A DNA stretch of 5,694 nucleotides from Bacillota bacterium (GCA_012521315.1 JAAYMP010000039.1:1-5694), one strand, 5' to 3'. Counted from the first letter of the stretch, positions 1-5,694 are shown. Notes: a model not told the origin generated them from the sequence alone. Program-made: numbers and translations.

Positions 1-1
1 G

Positions 2-25
2 CCAGGGAAGGGACCAGGGAAGGCA
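2..25. repeat. Two-copy period-12 direct repeat
   Basis: The unit CCAGGGAAGGGA at 2-13 is followed at once by CCAGGGAAGGCA at 14-25, an 11 of 12 match. It lies at the window edge, so more copies to the left cannot be excluded. It may be a simple local duplication with no function. Confidence 0.5.
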
Positions 26-30
26 ATATG

Positions 31-59
31 TTGAGTCAAAGTTAGTTGAGTGTAAAGAT
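31..59 (+). promoter_or_regulatory. Weak sigma-A-type promoter candidate for amrS
   Basis: TTGAGT at 31-36 and AAAGAT at 54-59 are separated by 17 bases. The second box is preceded by TGT, as in an extended -10 element. Match to TTGACA/TATAAT is only 4 of 6 and 3 of 6. If used, transcription would begin near base 66, leaving a leader of about 38 bases before the amrS start. The heptamer GTTGAGT also recurs at 30-36 and 45-51, which may inflate the resemblance. Confidence 0.25.
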
Positions 60-103
60 TAGGCGAAGCCGGACACGGAAGGCACTGGGGAAGGAGTAGT
101 CTG

Positions 104-1099
104 ATGGCGGAGAAGGAAGCCACCTATTACCAAACATTACCCGACGGGCGTATCCTTTGCACCCTTTGTCCCCAGGCCTGCCGCCTGGGCGAGGGGGAGA
201 GCGGCCGTTGCCGGGGCCGGGTCGCCCACGGGAAAAAGATGTATACGGTGAATTACGGCCGGGTATCCGCGGTCGCCCTCGACCCGGTGGAGAAAAAACC
301 GCTCTACCATTTTTACCCGGGCAGCTATGTCTTGTCGGTGGGAACGGTCGGTTGTAACCTGCACTGCCAATTCTGCCAAAACTGGCGGATTGCCCATGAC
401 GAAGCGGCCACAGAACAGATCCTGCCGGAGGAGTTGGTCGCCCTGGCGGTGGAGGCGAAGGAGAAAGGCAACATCGGCTTGGCTTATACCTACTCGGAAC
501 CGCTGGTCTGGTTCGAGTATATTTTGGAGACGGTCCGCCTGGCGCGGGAGCAGGGGTTGAAAAATGTCCTGGTGACCAACGGCTACCTTAATCCCGGGCC
601 GGTCCAAGAGTTGCTTCCGTACTTGGACGGGGTTAACCTTGACCTGAAGGGTCCGGACGCTTTTTACCAAAAACTTTGCGGGGGCCGGCTCGCGCCGGTG
701 CGGAAGACCGCCGAACTGTTGGCCGGCCGGGTCCACCTGGAAGTGACCAATCTGTTAATTCCCGGGGAGAATGATCGTCCCGAGGCGATCGAAGATCTGG
801 TCGGTTTCCTTGCCGGTCTGGACCGGAGGATCCCTCTCCATTTTTCCCGCTATTTTCCCCAGTACCGTCTGAATATTCCGCCGACCCCCTTTGCCACGCT
901 CGAAGAGGCCTATCGTTTGGCCCGGGAAAAACTGGACTATGTCTATCTTGGTAATGTGGCTGATCCCAGGTACAGTGCGACCCATTGTCCCCGATGCGGG
1001 GCGGTCCTGGTGGAGCGGCTGTTTTACGGGGTTAAACTTGGCGGCATCAAAGACGGACACTGCGCCGCGTGTGGAAAAGAGGTCGATATCATCCAATGA
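104..1099 (+). CDS. amrS: AmmeMemoRadiSam system radical SAM enzyme (PflA-like, COG1180 type)
   Basis: This 331-residue protein is a radical S-adenosylmethionine enzyme of the pyruvate-formate-lyase-activating-enzyme-like group. Its class is named for co-occurrence with AMMECR1 and MEMO proteins, and its substrate is not firmly established. The cluster motif CNLHCQFC (Cys84, Cys88, Cys91) would bind the SAM-cleaving 4Fe-4S cluster, followed by Gln-Asn-Trp as is usual here. Other family landmarks are TYSEP (129-133), VTNGY (157-161) and NLDLKGPDAFYQKLCGG (178-194). The N-terminus has a cysteine cluster (Cys19, Cys22, Cys26, Cys36), and the C-terminus has two CxxC pairs (Cys295/298 and Cys320/323) that look like a zinc ribbon. 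Length fits the family. The ATG at 104 has AAGGAG at 91-96, seven bases upstream. There is no signal peptide, so it is cytosolic. Its stop codon overlaps the start of the adenosyltransferase gene. Confidence 0.9.
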   Translation: MAEKEATYYQTLPDGRILCTLCPQACRLGEGESGRCRGRVAHGKKMYTVNYGRVSAVALDPVEKKPLYHFYPGSYVLSVGTVGCNLHCQFCQNWRIAHDEAATEQILPEELVALAVEAKEKGNIGLAYTYSEPLVWFEYILETVRLAREQGLKNVLVTNGYLNPGPVQELLPYLDGVNLDLKGPDAFYQKLCGGRLAPVRKTAELLAGRVHLEVTNLLIPGENDRPEAIEDLVGFLAGLDRRIPLHFSRYFPQYRLNIPPTPFATLEEAYRLAREKLDYVYLGNVADPRYSATHCPRCGAVLVERLFYGVKLGGIKDGHCAACGKEVDIIQ

Positions 1100-1599
1100 T
1101 CCAAGTTTATACCGGTGATGGGAAAGGAAAGACAACGGCAGCGGTAGGCCTGGCGGTCCGGGCCCACGGACACGGCCTCCGGGTTGCCGTTTTTCAGTTT
1201 TTAAAGACCGGCCAGGAGAATGGCGAAGCCCGGGTCCTGCGGCAGCTGGGGATCCCGTGCCGGCAGTATGGTTCGGGACGCTGGTTGCTTAACCGGCCGC
1301 CGGACCAAGAAGAATTGGCCTTGGCCGCGCAAGGCTGGACCGAAGTGGAGAAGGCGGTTTACGGCGGGTACCAGGTGGTGGTGGTCGATGAGATCAGTCA
1401 TGCGGTGAACCTGGGCTTGCTTCCGCTTGCTCAAGTCCGGTCGTTAGCGTTAAAGTTGCCGGCCGAAGTCGAACTGGTCATGACCGGGCGGGCGATGCCT
1501 CCGGAACTGCTGACCCTGGCTGATCTGGTCACCGAGATGCAAGCGGTGCGACACCCTTACGCGCGAGGCGTCAGCGCCCGCCGGGGGATTGAATACTGA
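1096..1599 (+). CDS. cobO: Cob(I)yrinic acid a,c-diamide adenosyltransferase (CobA/CobO type)
   Basis: This 167-residue enzyme transfers the 5'-deoxyadenosyl group of ATP to cob(I)alamin or cob(I)yrinic diamide, the last activation step to coenzyme B12. The P-loop GDGKGKTTAA lies at residues 7-16, the hydrophobic strand ending in Asp-Glu (VVVVDE, 94-99) is the Walker-B-like segment, and the C-terminal block from TGR (130-132) through ADLVTEM (142-148), HPY (153-155) and ARRGIEY (161-167) is the family signature. Length is slightly under the usual 170-200. I chose the ATG at 1096 because family members begin just before the strand that leads into the P-loop; a GTG at 1069 would add nine unconserved residues. 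The start overlaps the amrS stop as ATGA. The nearest Shine-Dalgarno-like site (AAGAGG, 1077-1082) is 13 bases away, so coupled translation is likely. PduO and EutT, the other two adenosyltransferase families, are unrelated in sequence. Confidence 0.92.
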   Translation: MIQVYTGDGKGKTTAAVGLAVRAHGHGLRVAVFQFLKTGQENGEARVLRQLGIPCRQYGSGRWLLNRPPDQEELALAAQGWTEVEKAVYGGYQVVVVDEISHAVNLGLLPLAQVRSLALKLPAEVELVMTGRAMPPELLTLADLVTEMQAVRHPYARGVSARRGIEY

Positions 1600-1675
1600 G
1601 GCTGTGGTCCAAGGATTGAATCTGACATAAAACTGTCGGGAAGCGGTGAAACTTTGAGGGGGTTCTACTCTATTT

Positions 1676-1697
1676 TGCCGGCATGATCTTGCTGGCA
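1676..1697 (+). other. Hairpin in the spacer before the GH13 gene
   Basis: TGCCGGCA (1676-1683) can pair with TGCTGGCA (1690-1697) to give eight base pairs including one G-T wobble, closing a six-base loop. No T run follows, so it is not a normal intrinsic terminator. It ends 21 bases before the GGAGG of the next gene. It could be an RNA-processing or stabilising stem, an operator, or chance. Confidence 0.35.
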
Positions 1698-1718
1698 CGG
1701 CTATAACCTTGCTTTGTC

Positions 1719-1723
1719 GGAGG
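1719..1723 (+). promoter_or_regulatory. Ribosome binding site of the GH13 gene
   Basis: GGAGG sits four bases before the ATG at 1728. That is a short but usable spacing. The next in-frame ATG, at 1740, would be 16 bases away, so 1728 is the preferred start. Confidence 0.6.
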
Positions 1724-1727
1724 ACCG

Positions 1728-3821
1728 ATGGACGCCTTAATGCCAATCGCCAATTTTCTGAAGGCCAAAGAACGCACCGCCCGGCGGAGATACTACATTC
1801 CGGAAGCTTGGAACTATTTTGGTTATCCGGATTATGAAAGGGATTCGGCAAGGCCCAACGAGCTTCTGGTCTGTCCTTATCATTTTTTCCGTTCTTGTTT
1901 GGAAGGGCAAATCTTGGGGGCCACGGAAACGGCCGGTTCCGAGGCGGGGGGCGTGCATGCGGGCGCCGGGGCGGCGGGGACTGTTGAGGCGGACGCTGTC
2001 GCCGCGGAGGACTTGACCGGACAGGTTATCTACAGTATGTTCCCGCGCTGTTTCACCGCCTGGACTCACGACCAAAGCGGCCGGGTTTACCCGGGTACTT
2101 TCCTCAAATCCATGGCTTTACTTCCCCTCTTAAAGGAATACGGGGTGGACATTGTTTACCTTCTTCCCATCTTTGCCACGGGAAGGAAGTACCTGAAGGG
2201 AGAGGTGGGGAGCCCTTACGCGATTCGCAACCACTACCGTCTTGACCCGGTCTTGAATGATCCATTGCTGCAGGAAGCAGGAATTGGGGTGGAGGAAGAG
2301 TTCAAAGCCTTTGTTGAAGCTTGCCACCGTTTAGGGATGAGGGTGATGCTGGATTTTGTGTTCCGGACGGCCAGCCGGGATCATGATCTGATCCTGACGC
2401 ATCCCGAATGGTTTTATTGGATCGCCGACCGCGCCGAAGCTTGTTTTACCCTGCCGCCGGTGGAGAATATACCTGCCTGTACCGCTGCCCGGGGGAAAAG
2501 CCTCAAAAAATTGTACGGCGCCGCTGGGATTGAAGCCTGCTTGCGGCAGTTTGCCCACCCGCCGTCGGTTTTGGACCCGGAGCGTTGGGAAGAGATAAAA
2601 GAGCGGCAAAAGCGTACAGGGGAAAATATTTTGACCTTGATTGAGGAAACCTTCGGGATCACGACGGTCCCCGGTTTTTCCGATGTCTTGAACGACCCCC
2701 AACCGCCGTGGTCCGATGTCACCTACTTCAAACTCTATTATGACCTGCATCCGGAAGCCCGGGTCTGCCTCGGTCGCCACCGGGGTCCCTATCCCGATAA
2801 CGCTTTTCATGGTTATGCCCCCTTTATTCTACAGGACGGCGCCTGTGCCAATGTGCACCGGGGAAATATCCCCAACCAAGAACTCTGGGCGTATTTAATA
2901 GGCGTTGTTCCTTATTACCAGAAAACCTACGGGATCGACGGGGCGCGCCTTGACATGGGGCACGCCCTTCCGCCGGAGCTCCTCGGGGCGATCATTAAAG
3001 CGATCAAGGCGGTCAACCCCGCCTTTCTGTTGTGGTCCGAAGAGTTCGATCACCACAACGCGGCAAGGCTGAAACACGACGGTTTCCACATGATCACCGG
3101 GAGCCTCTGGGCCGTCTATAAACACTTTGCGGAAAAGGACTTTTCGGCGGCGGCGGTGGACCGGGTTTTTCCTTCATCGTTACCGGTTGCGGCGGCAATG
3201 GAAATGCCGGACACGCCAAGACTGGCCTTTTATTACCGGGATAAACGGCGGATTGAAACTCTGGTCCTTTTCAACTATCTGTTGCCGAACGCCGTACCGT
3301 TCATCAATAACGGGTTGGAACTGTTGGAACGGCAACCGATGAACCTGGGGCTGGACAATAGCGAAGCGGGCCGGTACGTGCTGGTGAAGAGCGATCCAAT
3401 GTATGGCAGACTCGCCTTTTTTGACAATTACTGTCTGCATTGGTTGAACGAAGACTATGCATGGATGCGGGCTTTGTTGCGCAAAGCTAAGCATATACGT
3501 GCTTATTTTTTTGACTTGATCAAGGACAAAGGGAGTTTTATGACGGCGCTCGCGAAACAGAAGCGGGCTGATCTGCTCAAATTAGGTTATTATGCAAAAA
3601 GGACGAAAAGGGGCTTTATCTTCCTGGCCAATAAGGATTTGGAGAAAGCAACGGAGATTGTGTGGCACAAAGAGCTTCCTCGGCCATTCCGGGGCGGACG
3701 GTCGATCAATTTATGCTACCGGGTGGGCGAACTCACCGACGTCACCTGGCCGGTGACCAAAATATACAAGCTGGAACCGGGGGAAGCAATCATTGTGCGG
3801 ACGGGTAAAGAGGAGGTGTAG
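1728..3821 (+). CDS. GH13 (alpha-amylase superfamily) enzyme, GlgE-like in parts
   Basis: This 697-residue cytosolic protein (no signal peptide) has a glycoside hydrolase family 13 barrel acting on alpha-glucans. Residues 1-64 form an unassigned N-terminal part, 65-95 an Ala/Gly-rich linker, about 98-595 the (beta/alpha)8 barrel, and about 600-697 a beta-sandwich ending in LEPGEAIIV. Conserved regions: LLPIFATGR (145-153) then GSPYAI (161-166); region I MLDFVF (207-212, Asp209); region II GIDGARLDMGH (402-412, nucleophile Asp409, partner Arg407); region III LLWSEEFD (434-441, acid/base probably Glu438); region IV MPDTPR (493-498, Asp495). The usual Asn-His of region I and His-Asp of region IV are absent; the context (LDF..., HPEWF, SEEF, PD) recalls GlgE (GH13_3) maltosyltransferases more than secreted amylases, but GlgE's N-terminal domain is not evident. 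Residues 211-395 form a long insert. The next gene, three bases downstream, is a glucan phosphorylase. Family membership is firm; the exact reaction (hydrolysis, transglycosylation or maltosyl transfer) is open. Confidence 0.85.
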   Translation: MDALMPIANFLKAKERTARRRYYIPEAWNYFGYPDYERDSARPNELLVCPYHFFRSCLEGQILGATETAGSEAGGVHAGAGAAGTVEADAVAAEDLTGQVIYSMFPRCFTAWTHDQSGRVYPGTFLKSMALLPLLKEYGVDIVYLLPIFATGRKYLKGEVGSPYAIRNHYRLDPVLNDPLLQEAGIGVEEEFKAFVEACHRLGMRVMLDFVFRTASRDHDLILTHPEWFYWIADRAEACFTLPPVENIPACTAARGKSLKKLYGAAGIEACLRQFAHPPSVLDPERWEEIKERQKRTGENILTLIEETFGITTVPGFSDVLNDPQPPWSDVTYFKLYYDLHPEARVCLGRHRGPYPDNAFHGYAPFILQDGACANVHRGNIPNQELWAYLIGVVPYYQKTYGIDGARLDMGHALPPELLGAIIKAIKAVNPAFLLWSEEFDHHNAARLKHDGFHMITGSLWAVYKHFAEKDFSAAAVDRVFPSSLPVAAAMEMPDTPRLAFYYRDKRRIETLVLFNYLLPNAVPFINNGLELLERQPMNLGLDNSEAGRYVLVKSDPMYGRLAFFDNYCLHWLNEDYAWMRALLRKAKHIRAYFFDLIKDKGSFMTALAKQKRADLLKLGYYAKRTKRGFIFLANKDLEKATEIVWHKELPRPFRGGRSINLCYRVGELTDVTWPVTKIYKLEPGEAIIVRTGKEEV
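3811..3816 (+). promoter_or_regulatory. Ribosome binding site that fixes the TTG start of the phosphorylase
   Basis: AGGAGG lies inside the last codons of the GH13 gene, eight bases before the TTG at 3825. The first in-frame ATG (3870, residue 16) has no such site and would remove the conserved strand VAYFCMEFG. Placement inside the upstream gene suggests coupled translation. Confidence 0.8.
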
Positions 3822-3824
3822 CAC

Positions 3825-5435
3825 TTGAAAAAAAACCGGTACGGGCTGCCCACGGTGGCTTATTTTTGTATGGAGTTTGGCTTAGATGAAAGCTTTCCAA
3901 TCTATTCCGGGGGCCTCGGGATTCTTGCTGGTGATCTTCTGAAAGAAGCCAAGGCCAGTGGGTTTCCCATGGTTGGGGTCGGCATTTTGTGGCGGCAAGG
4001 CTATACCTCCCAGCGAATTGATGAGAAAGGCTATCCCTATGACTCCTATTATGAGCAACGCTATGATTTTCTCGAAGATACCGGCGTCGCGGTCAAGGTC
4101 CGGATCCGCGGGCGTCCGGTCAAGTGTAAAGTCTGGAAATGCACTCAGTTTGACCATGTTCCCCTTTATCTTCTGGACGCGAACCTGCCGGAGAATGACG
4201 ACCGGCTGATCACCGGCCAATTGTACGGTTGGTTTGCGGAAGAACGGATTGCCCAGGAAATGATTCTAGGTATTGGCGGCTACCGGGCGCTCATGGCTTT
4301 GCAGATCCCGGTGGCGATCTACCATTTTAACGACAGCCATCCTGTCTTTGCCGGGACCGAAATCATCCGGGAGATGATGGACGAAAAGGGGCTGAGTTTT
4401 GAGGAAGCCTGGAAAAGGGCCCGGGAAAAAATTGTGTTTACCACCCATACTCCGGTTAAGGCCGGTAACGAGGAGCATGACCATGAGTTGCTGCAATATA
4501 TGGGGGCTTACAATGGGCTAACCTTCGGGCAGATGCTGCGTTTGGGCGGCGAACCATTCTCGATGACCGTAGCCGGATTAAGACTGGCGAAAAAAGCGAA
4601 CGCCGTTGCCCAGTTGCACGGGAATACTGCCCGCCGGATGTGGGGTGGTGTTTCCGGAGCGGCCGAGATTATTGCCATTACCAACGGGGTTTTCCCGGGC
4701 GCTTGGCAAGATCCCAATATCGCCAAGGCCTACGCCCGCAATGATGACTTATGGGCCCCGCACCAGCAGGCGAAACGGGAGATGATCGCCGAGGTTTACC
4801 GGCGAAACGGTGTTCAGCTTGACGAAGCAGTATTGACCTTCGGCTTCGCCCGCCGCGCCGCGCCTTATAAAAGGGGGAATCTTATCTTTAGTAAACCGGA
4901 AGTGATCGGAAAATACCTGGAAAACGGGGAACTTCAGATCATTCTCTCCGGAAAAGCCCACCCCAACGATCTGACGGGAAAAGATATTGTGGCCGAGATG
5001 TACCGGATGTCTAAACGCTACCCCAAGAGCGTGGTCTTCCTCGAAGACTATGATATGAAGATCGGGCGGCTTCTCACCAGGGGGTGTGATGTTTGGTTGA
5101 ACAACCCTAGGCGCCCGCAAGAAGCCAGTGGGACTTCGGGAATGAAGGCCGCGATGAACGGGGTGCTGAACTTTAGTGTCCTTGACGGCTGGTGGCCAGA
5201 AGGTTGTGTCCACGGGGTCAACGGCTGGCAGATCGGGGATGGTTATGAAGGGAAGGATCAGGACAAGAAGGACCGGGATTCGCTCTATAAGGTCCTCCAG
5301 TCCAAGGTAATCCCCACCTACTATCAGCAACGCGAGAAATGGCTCCAGATGATGCGGGCTTCAATCGACATGTCGCACCAGCAGTTTTCGACCGCCCGGA
5401 TGTTGAAGGAGTATTATGATAAGTTGTACCGCTAG
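3825..5435 (+). CDS. glgP: Alpha-glucan phosphorylase, short GT35 type
   Basis: This 536-residue protein should use inorganic phosphate to release alpha-D-glucose 1-phosphate from the non-reducing ends of glycogen or maltodextrin, with pyridoxal phosphate as cofactor. The cofactor lysine is Lys441 in EASGTSGMKAAMNG (433-446). Other GT35 landmarks are VAYFCMEFGL (11-20), GGLGILAGDLLKEA (29-42), HFNDSHP (167-173), TTHTPVKAGNEEHDH (206-220), NGVFPGAW (287-294), and the phosphate-site block FARRAAPYKR (341-350; Arg343/344, Lys349, Arg350). It is far shorter than the classical 800-850 residue enzymes. It begins at the first Rossmann strand and so lacks the N-terminal part that carries AMP and phosphorylation control in animal enzymes, as is typical of this bacterial/archaeal short type. 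The start is TTG. It follows the GH13 gene by three bases, almost certainly in one transcript, giving a glucan-breakdown pair. No signal peptide, so cytosolic. Confidence 0.93.
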   Translation: MKKNRYGLPTVAYFCMEFGLDESFPIYSGGLGILAGDLLKEAKASGFPMVGVGILWRQGYTSQRIDEKGYPYDSYYEQRYDFLEDTGVAVKVRIRGRPVKCKVWKCTQFDHVPLYLLDANLPENDDRLITGQLYGWFAEERIAQEMILGIGGYRALMALQIPVAIYHFNDSHPVFAGTEIIREMMDEKGLSFEEAWKRAREKIVFTTHTPVKAGNEEHDHELLQYMGAYNGLTFGQMLRLGGEPFSMTVAGLRLAKKANAVAQLHGNTARRMWGGVSGAAEIIAITNGVFPGAWQDPNIAKAYARNDDLWAPHQQAKREMIAEVYRRNGVQLDEAVLTFGFARRAAPYKRGNLIFSKPEVIGKYLENGELQIILSGKAHPNDLTGKDIVAEMYRMSKRYPKSVVFLEDYDMKIGRLLTRGCDVWLNNPRRPQEASGTSGMKAAMNGVLNFSVLDGWWPEGCVHGVNGWQIGDGYEGKDQDKKDRDSLYKVLQSKVIPTYYQQREKWLQMMRASIDMSHQQFSTARMLKEYYDKLYR

Positions 5436-5439
5436 AACG

Positions 5440-5465
5440 AAAAACGCGATTTCTGTAGTGTTTTT
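5440..5465 (+). terminator. Weak terminator-like hairpin after the phosphorylase
   Basis: AAAAACGC (5440-5447) can pair with GTGTTTTT (5458-5465), eight pairs including one G-T, with a ten-base loop. It begins five bases after the stop codon. The T run is the stem's own 3' arm, and the stem has little GC, so it is a poor fit to the standard intrinsic terminator. It is the only candidate at the end of this gene set. Confidence 0.3.
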
Positions 5466-5548
5466 ACCGGCTGTTCTTACCTCCTTGCCGATCGACTGCC
5501 GTTCAACTTGTATTAGGATGCAGTAATTGGGATAGGGGTAAATACCTT
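5466..5548. other. Non-coding stretch between the gene set and the transposase remnant
   Basis: I see no gene. On the minus strand an AAGGAGGTAAG-like string (complement of 5478-5488) resembles a ribosome binding site but has no start codon at a proper distance. The region is more AT-rich than the genes. The left boundary of the insertion-sequence remnant probably falls near its right end. Confidence 0.4.
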
Positions 5549-5656
5549 CATTAGTTTATGACATAACTATTCAAGCATGGAAAGCATCGGATCCGGTTCG
5601 CCTAAAAATTTCAATAGCATTTTTTCTAAATTCGCAGTATTCTTATGGTAAGTCAT
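5549..5656 (-). pseudogene. IS256-family (mutator-type) transposase, decayed N-terminal remnant
   Basis: Read on the minus strand, an ATG at 5656-5654 opens a 29-codon frame, MTYHKNTANLEKMLLKFLGE followed by PDPMLSMLE, closed by TAG at 5569-5567. The same frame then continues LCHKLM to 5549. IS256-type transposases typically begin with Lys-Asn-(Thr), a Leu-rich helix, then D/EPDPxxxMLxWLCxQLMEAEV, so the TAG sits where Trp (TGG) is usual and is best explained as a one-base nonsense mutation. After LM the resemblance stops, and a TAA follows at 5515-5513. The roughly 400-residue full protein is therefore missing everything beyond its first 36 or so positions. The gene faces the phosphorylase gene. 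I recognise the family from memory of its N-terminus; no search was run. Confidence 0.68.
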
Positions 5657-5665
5657 CGGATAACA

Positions 5666-5672
5666 CTCCTTT
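5666..5672 (-). promoter_or_regulatory. Ribosome binding site of the transposase remnant
   Basis: On the minus strand AAAGGAG lies nine bases before the ATG at 5656. A well-formed site in front of such a short frame supports the view that this was once a real gene start rather than a chance frame. The rest of the upstream sequence (5673-5694) is A-rich on this strand, and no terminal inverted repeat can be defined before the window ends. Confidence 0.6.
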
Positions 5673-5694
5673 TGGGTTTGTTTTGAGCAACTTA

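Larger units (their letters stand above)
1..103. other. Leader region upstream of amrS, no gene seen
   Basis: All three forward frames contain stop codons here (TGA at 32-34, TAG at 43-45, TAG at 60-62). One frame stays open from base 3 to the TAG at 60-62, so the tail of an upstream gene is possible, but those about 19 residues match nothing I recognise. The AmrA (AMMECR1) or AmrB (MEMO) partner genes that often accompany amrS are not visible. The stretch is purine-rich and ends in the amrS ribosome binding site. Confidence 0.5.
1600..1727. other. Intergenic spacer between cobO and the GH13 gene
   Basis: These 128 bases have no open frame worth calling. They hold one hairpin (1676-1697) and the ribosome binding site of the next gene. 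I see no convincing sigma-A promoter: TATAAC at 1702-1707 is a fair -10 box but has no -35 box at 16-18 bases. No intrinsic terminator with a T tract follows cobO, so the four genes could be one transcript, or the GH13 pair may have its own promoter that I cannot recognise. Confidence 0.5.

Noticed and set aside
137..736. A 199-codon open frame on the minus strand inside amrS.
   Set aside because: It lies wholly opposite a well-conserved gene, its product has no recognisable domain, and long antisense frames are common in GC-rich coding DNA.
1069..1095. An upstream GTG start for the adenosyltransferase adding nine residues.
   Set aside because: The extra residues are not family-like, and they are the out-of-frame reading of the conserved CxxC end of AmrS. 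The ATGA start at 1096 fits better.
1638..1652. GGGAAGCGGTGAAAC, resembling the conserved GGGAA...GGTGAAA core of cobalamin riboswitches, just after cobO.
   Set aside because: The downstream parts of the riboswitch (the CCCCCGCAACTG-like stretch and the B12 box) are missing, and the next gene is not B12-related. An Infernal search with the cobalamin model would settle it; a score above threshold would overturn this.
1679..1693. CGGCAT-N4-TTGCT, similar to a sigma-54 -24/-12 promoter before the GH13 gene.
   Set aside because: The GG-to-GC distance is 9 instead of the strict 10 bases, and the first base differs from consensus. It also coincides with the hairpin, which explains the pattern.
2331..2810. 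A 159-codon open frame on the minus strand inside the GH13 gene.
   Set aside because: Antisense to the GH13 barrel, without family resemblance, so treated as a shadow.
4749..5330. A 193-codon open frame on the minus strand inside the phosphorylase gene.
   Set aside because: The opposite strand encodes the conserved GT35 catalytic blocks, including the cofactor lysine, so this frame is a shadow.
5420..5694. TAAGTTG at 5420-5426 matches the start of the minus strand at the window's right edge, as if both were ends of one insertion sequence.
   Set aside because: Only seven bases agree, the left copy lies within the phosphorylase coding sequence, and the true right end of the element is probably outside the window.

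Overview
The window reads as chromosomal DNA from a moderately GC-rich, Gram-positive-type bacterium, most likely a Firmicutes (Clostridia-like) anaerobe. This is inferred from strong AGGAGG-type Shine-Dalgarno sites, a TTG start directly after one of them, tight same-strand gene packing, and the protein types present (a PflA-like radical SAM enzyme of the AmmeMemoRadiSam group, a CobA/CobO-type corrinoid adenosyltransferase, a short GT35 phosphorylase). The species cannot be named from this sequence.

Layout. Bases 1-103 are a leader with a weak promoter candidate and a short period-12 repeat. Two overlapping genes follow: amrS (104-1099), a radical SAM enzyme with extra cysteine clusters at both ends, and a cobalamin adenosyltransferase (1096-1599) that starts inside the amrS stop codon (ATGA). 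A 128-base spacer (1600-1727) holds a hairpin but no recognised regulator. Next come a large GH13 (alpha-amylase superfamily) protein (1728-3821) and, three bases later, a short-type alpha-glucan phosphorylase with a TTG start (3825-5435). The last 259 bases hold a weak terminator-like hairpin and, on the minus strand, the decayed 5' end of an IS256-family (mutator-type) transposase gene. It has a good ribosome binding site but an in-frame TAG after 29 codons, where the family usually has Trp.

How the genes work together. The first pair links a radical SAM protein of uncertain physiological role to adenosylcobalamin formation; the 4-base overlap suggests translational coupling. The second pair is an intracellular alpha-glucan (glycogen or maltodextrin) module: the phosphorylase would release glucose 1-phosphate from chain ends, and the GH13 protein, which has no signal peptide, probably remodels, transfers or hydrolyses the same glucan. 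The GH13 member is the least ordinary item: its catalytic residues look intact, but the motifs around them depart from textbook amylases and partly resemble GlgE maltosyltransferases, and it carries an Ala/Gly-rich segment before the barrel. No clearly new system is evident. The GH13-GT35 pair and the amrS-adenosyltransferase coupling are the most promising leads.
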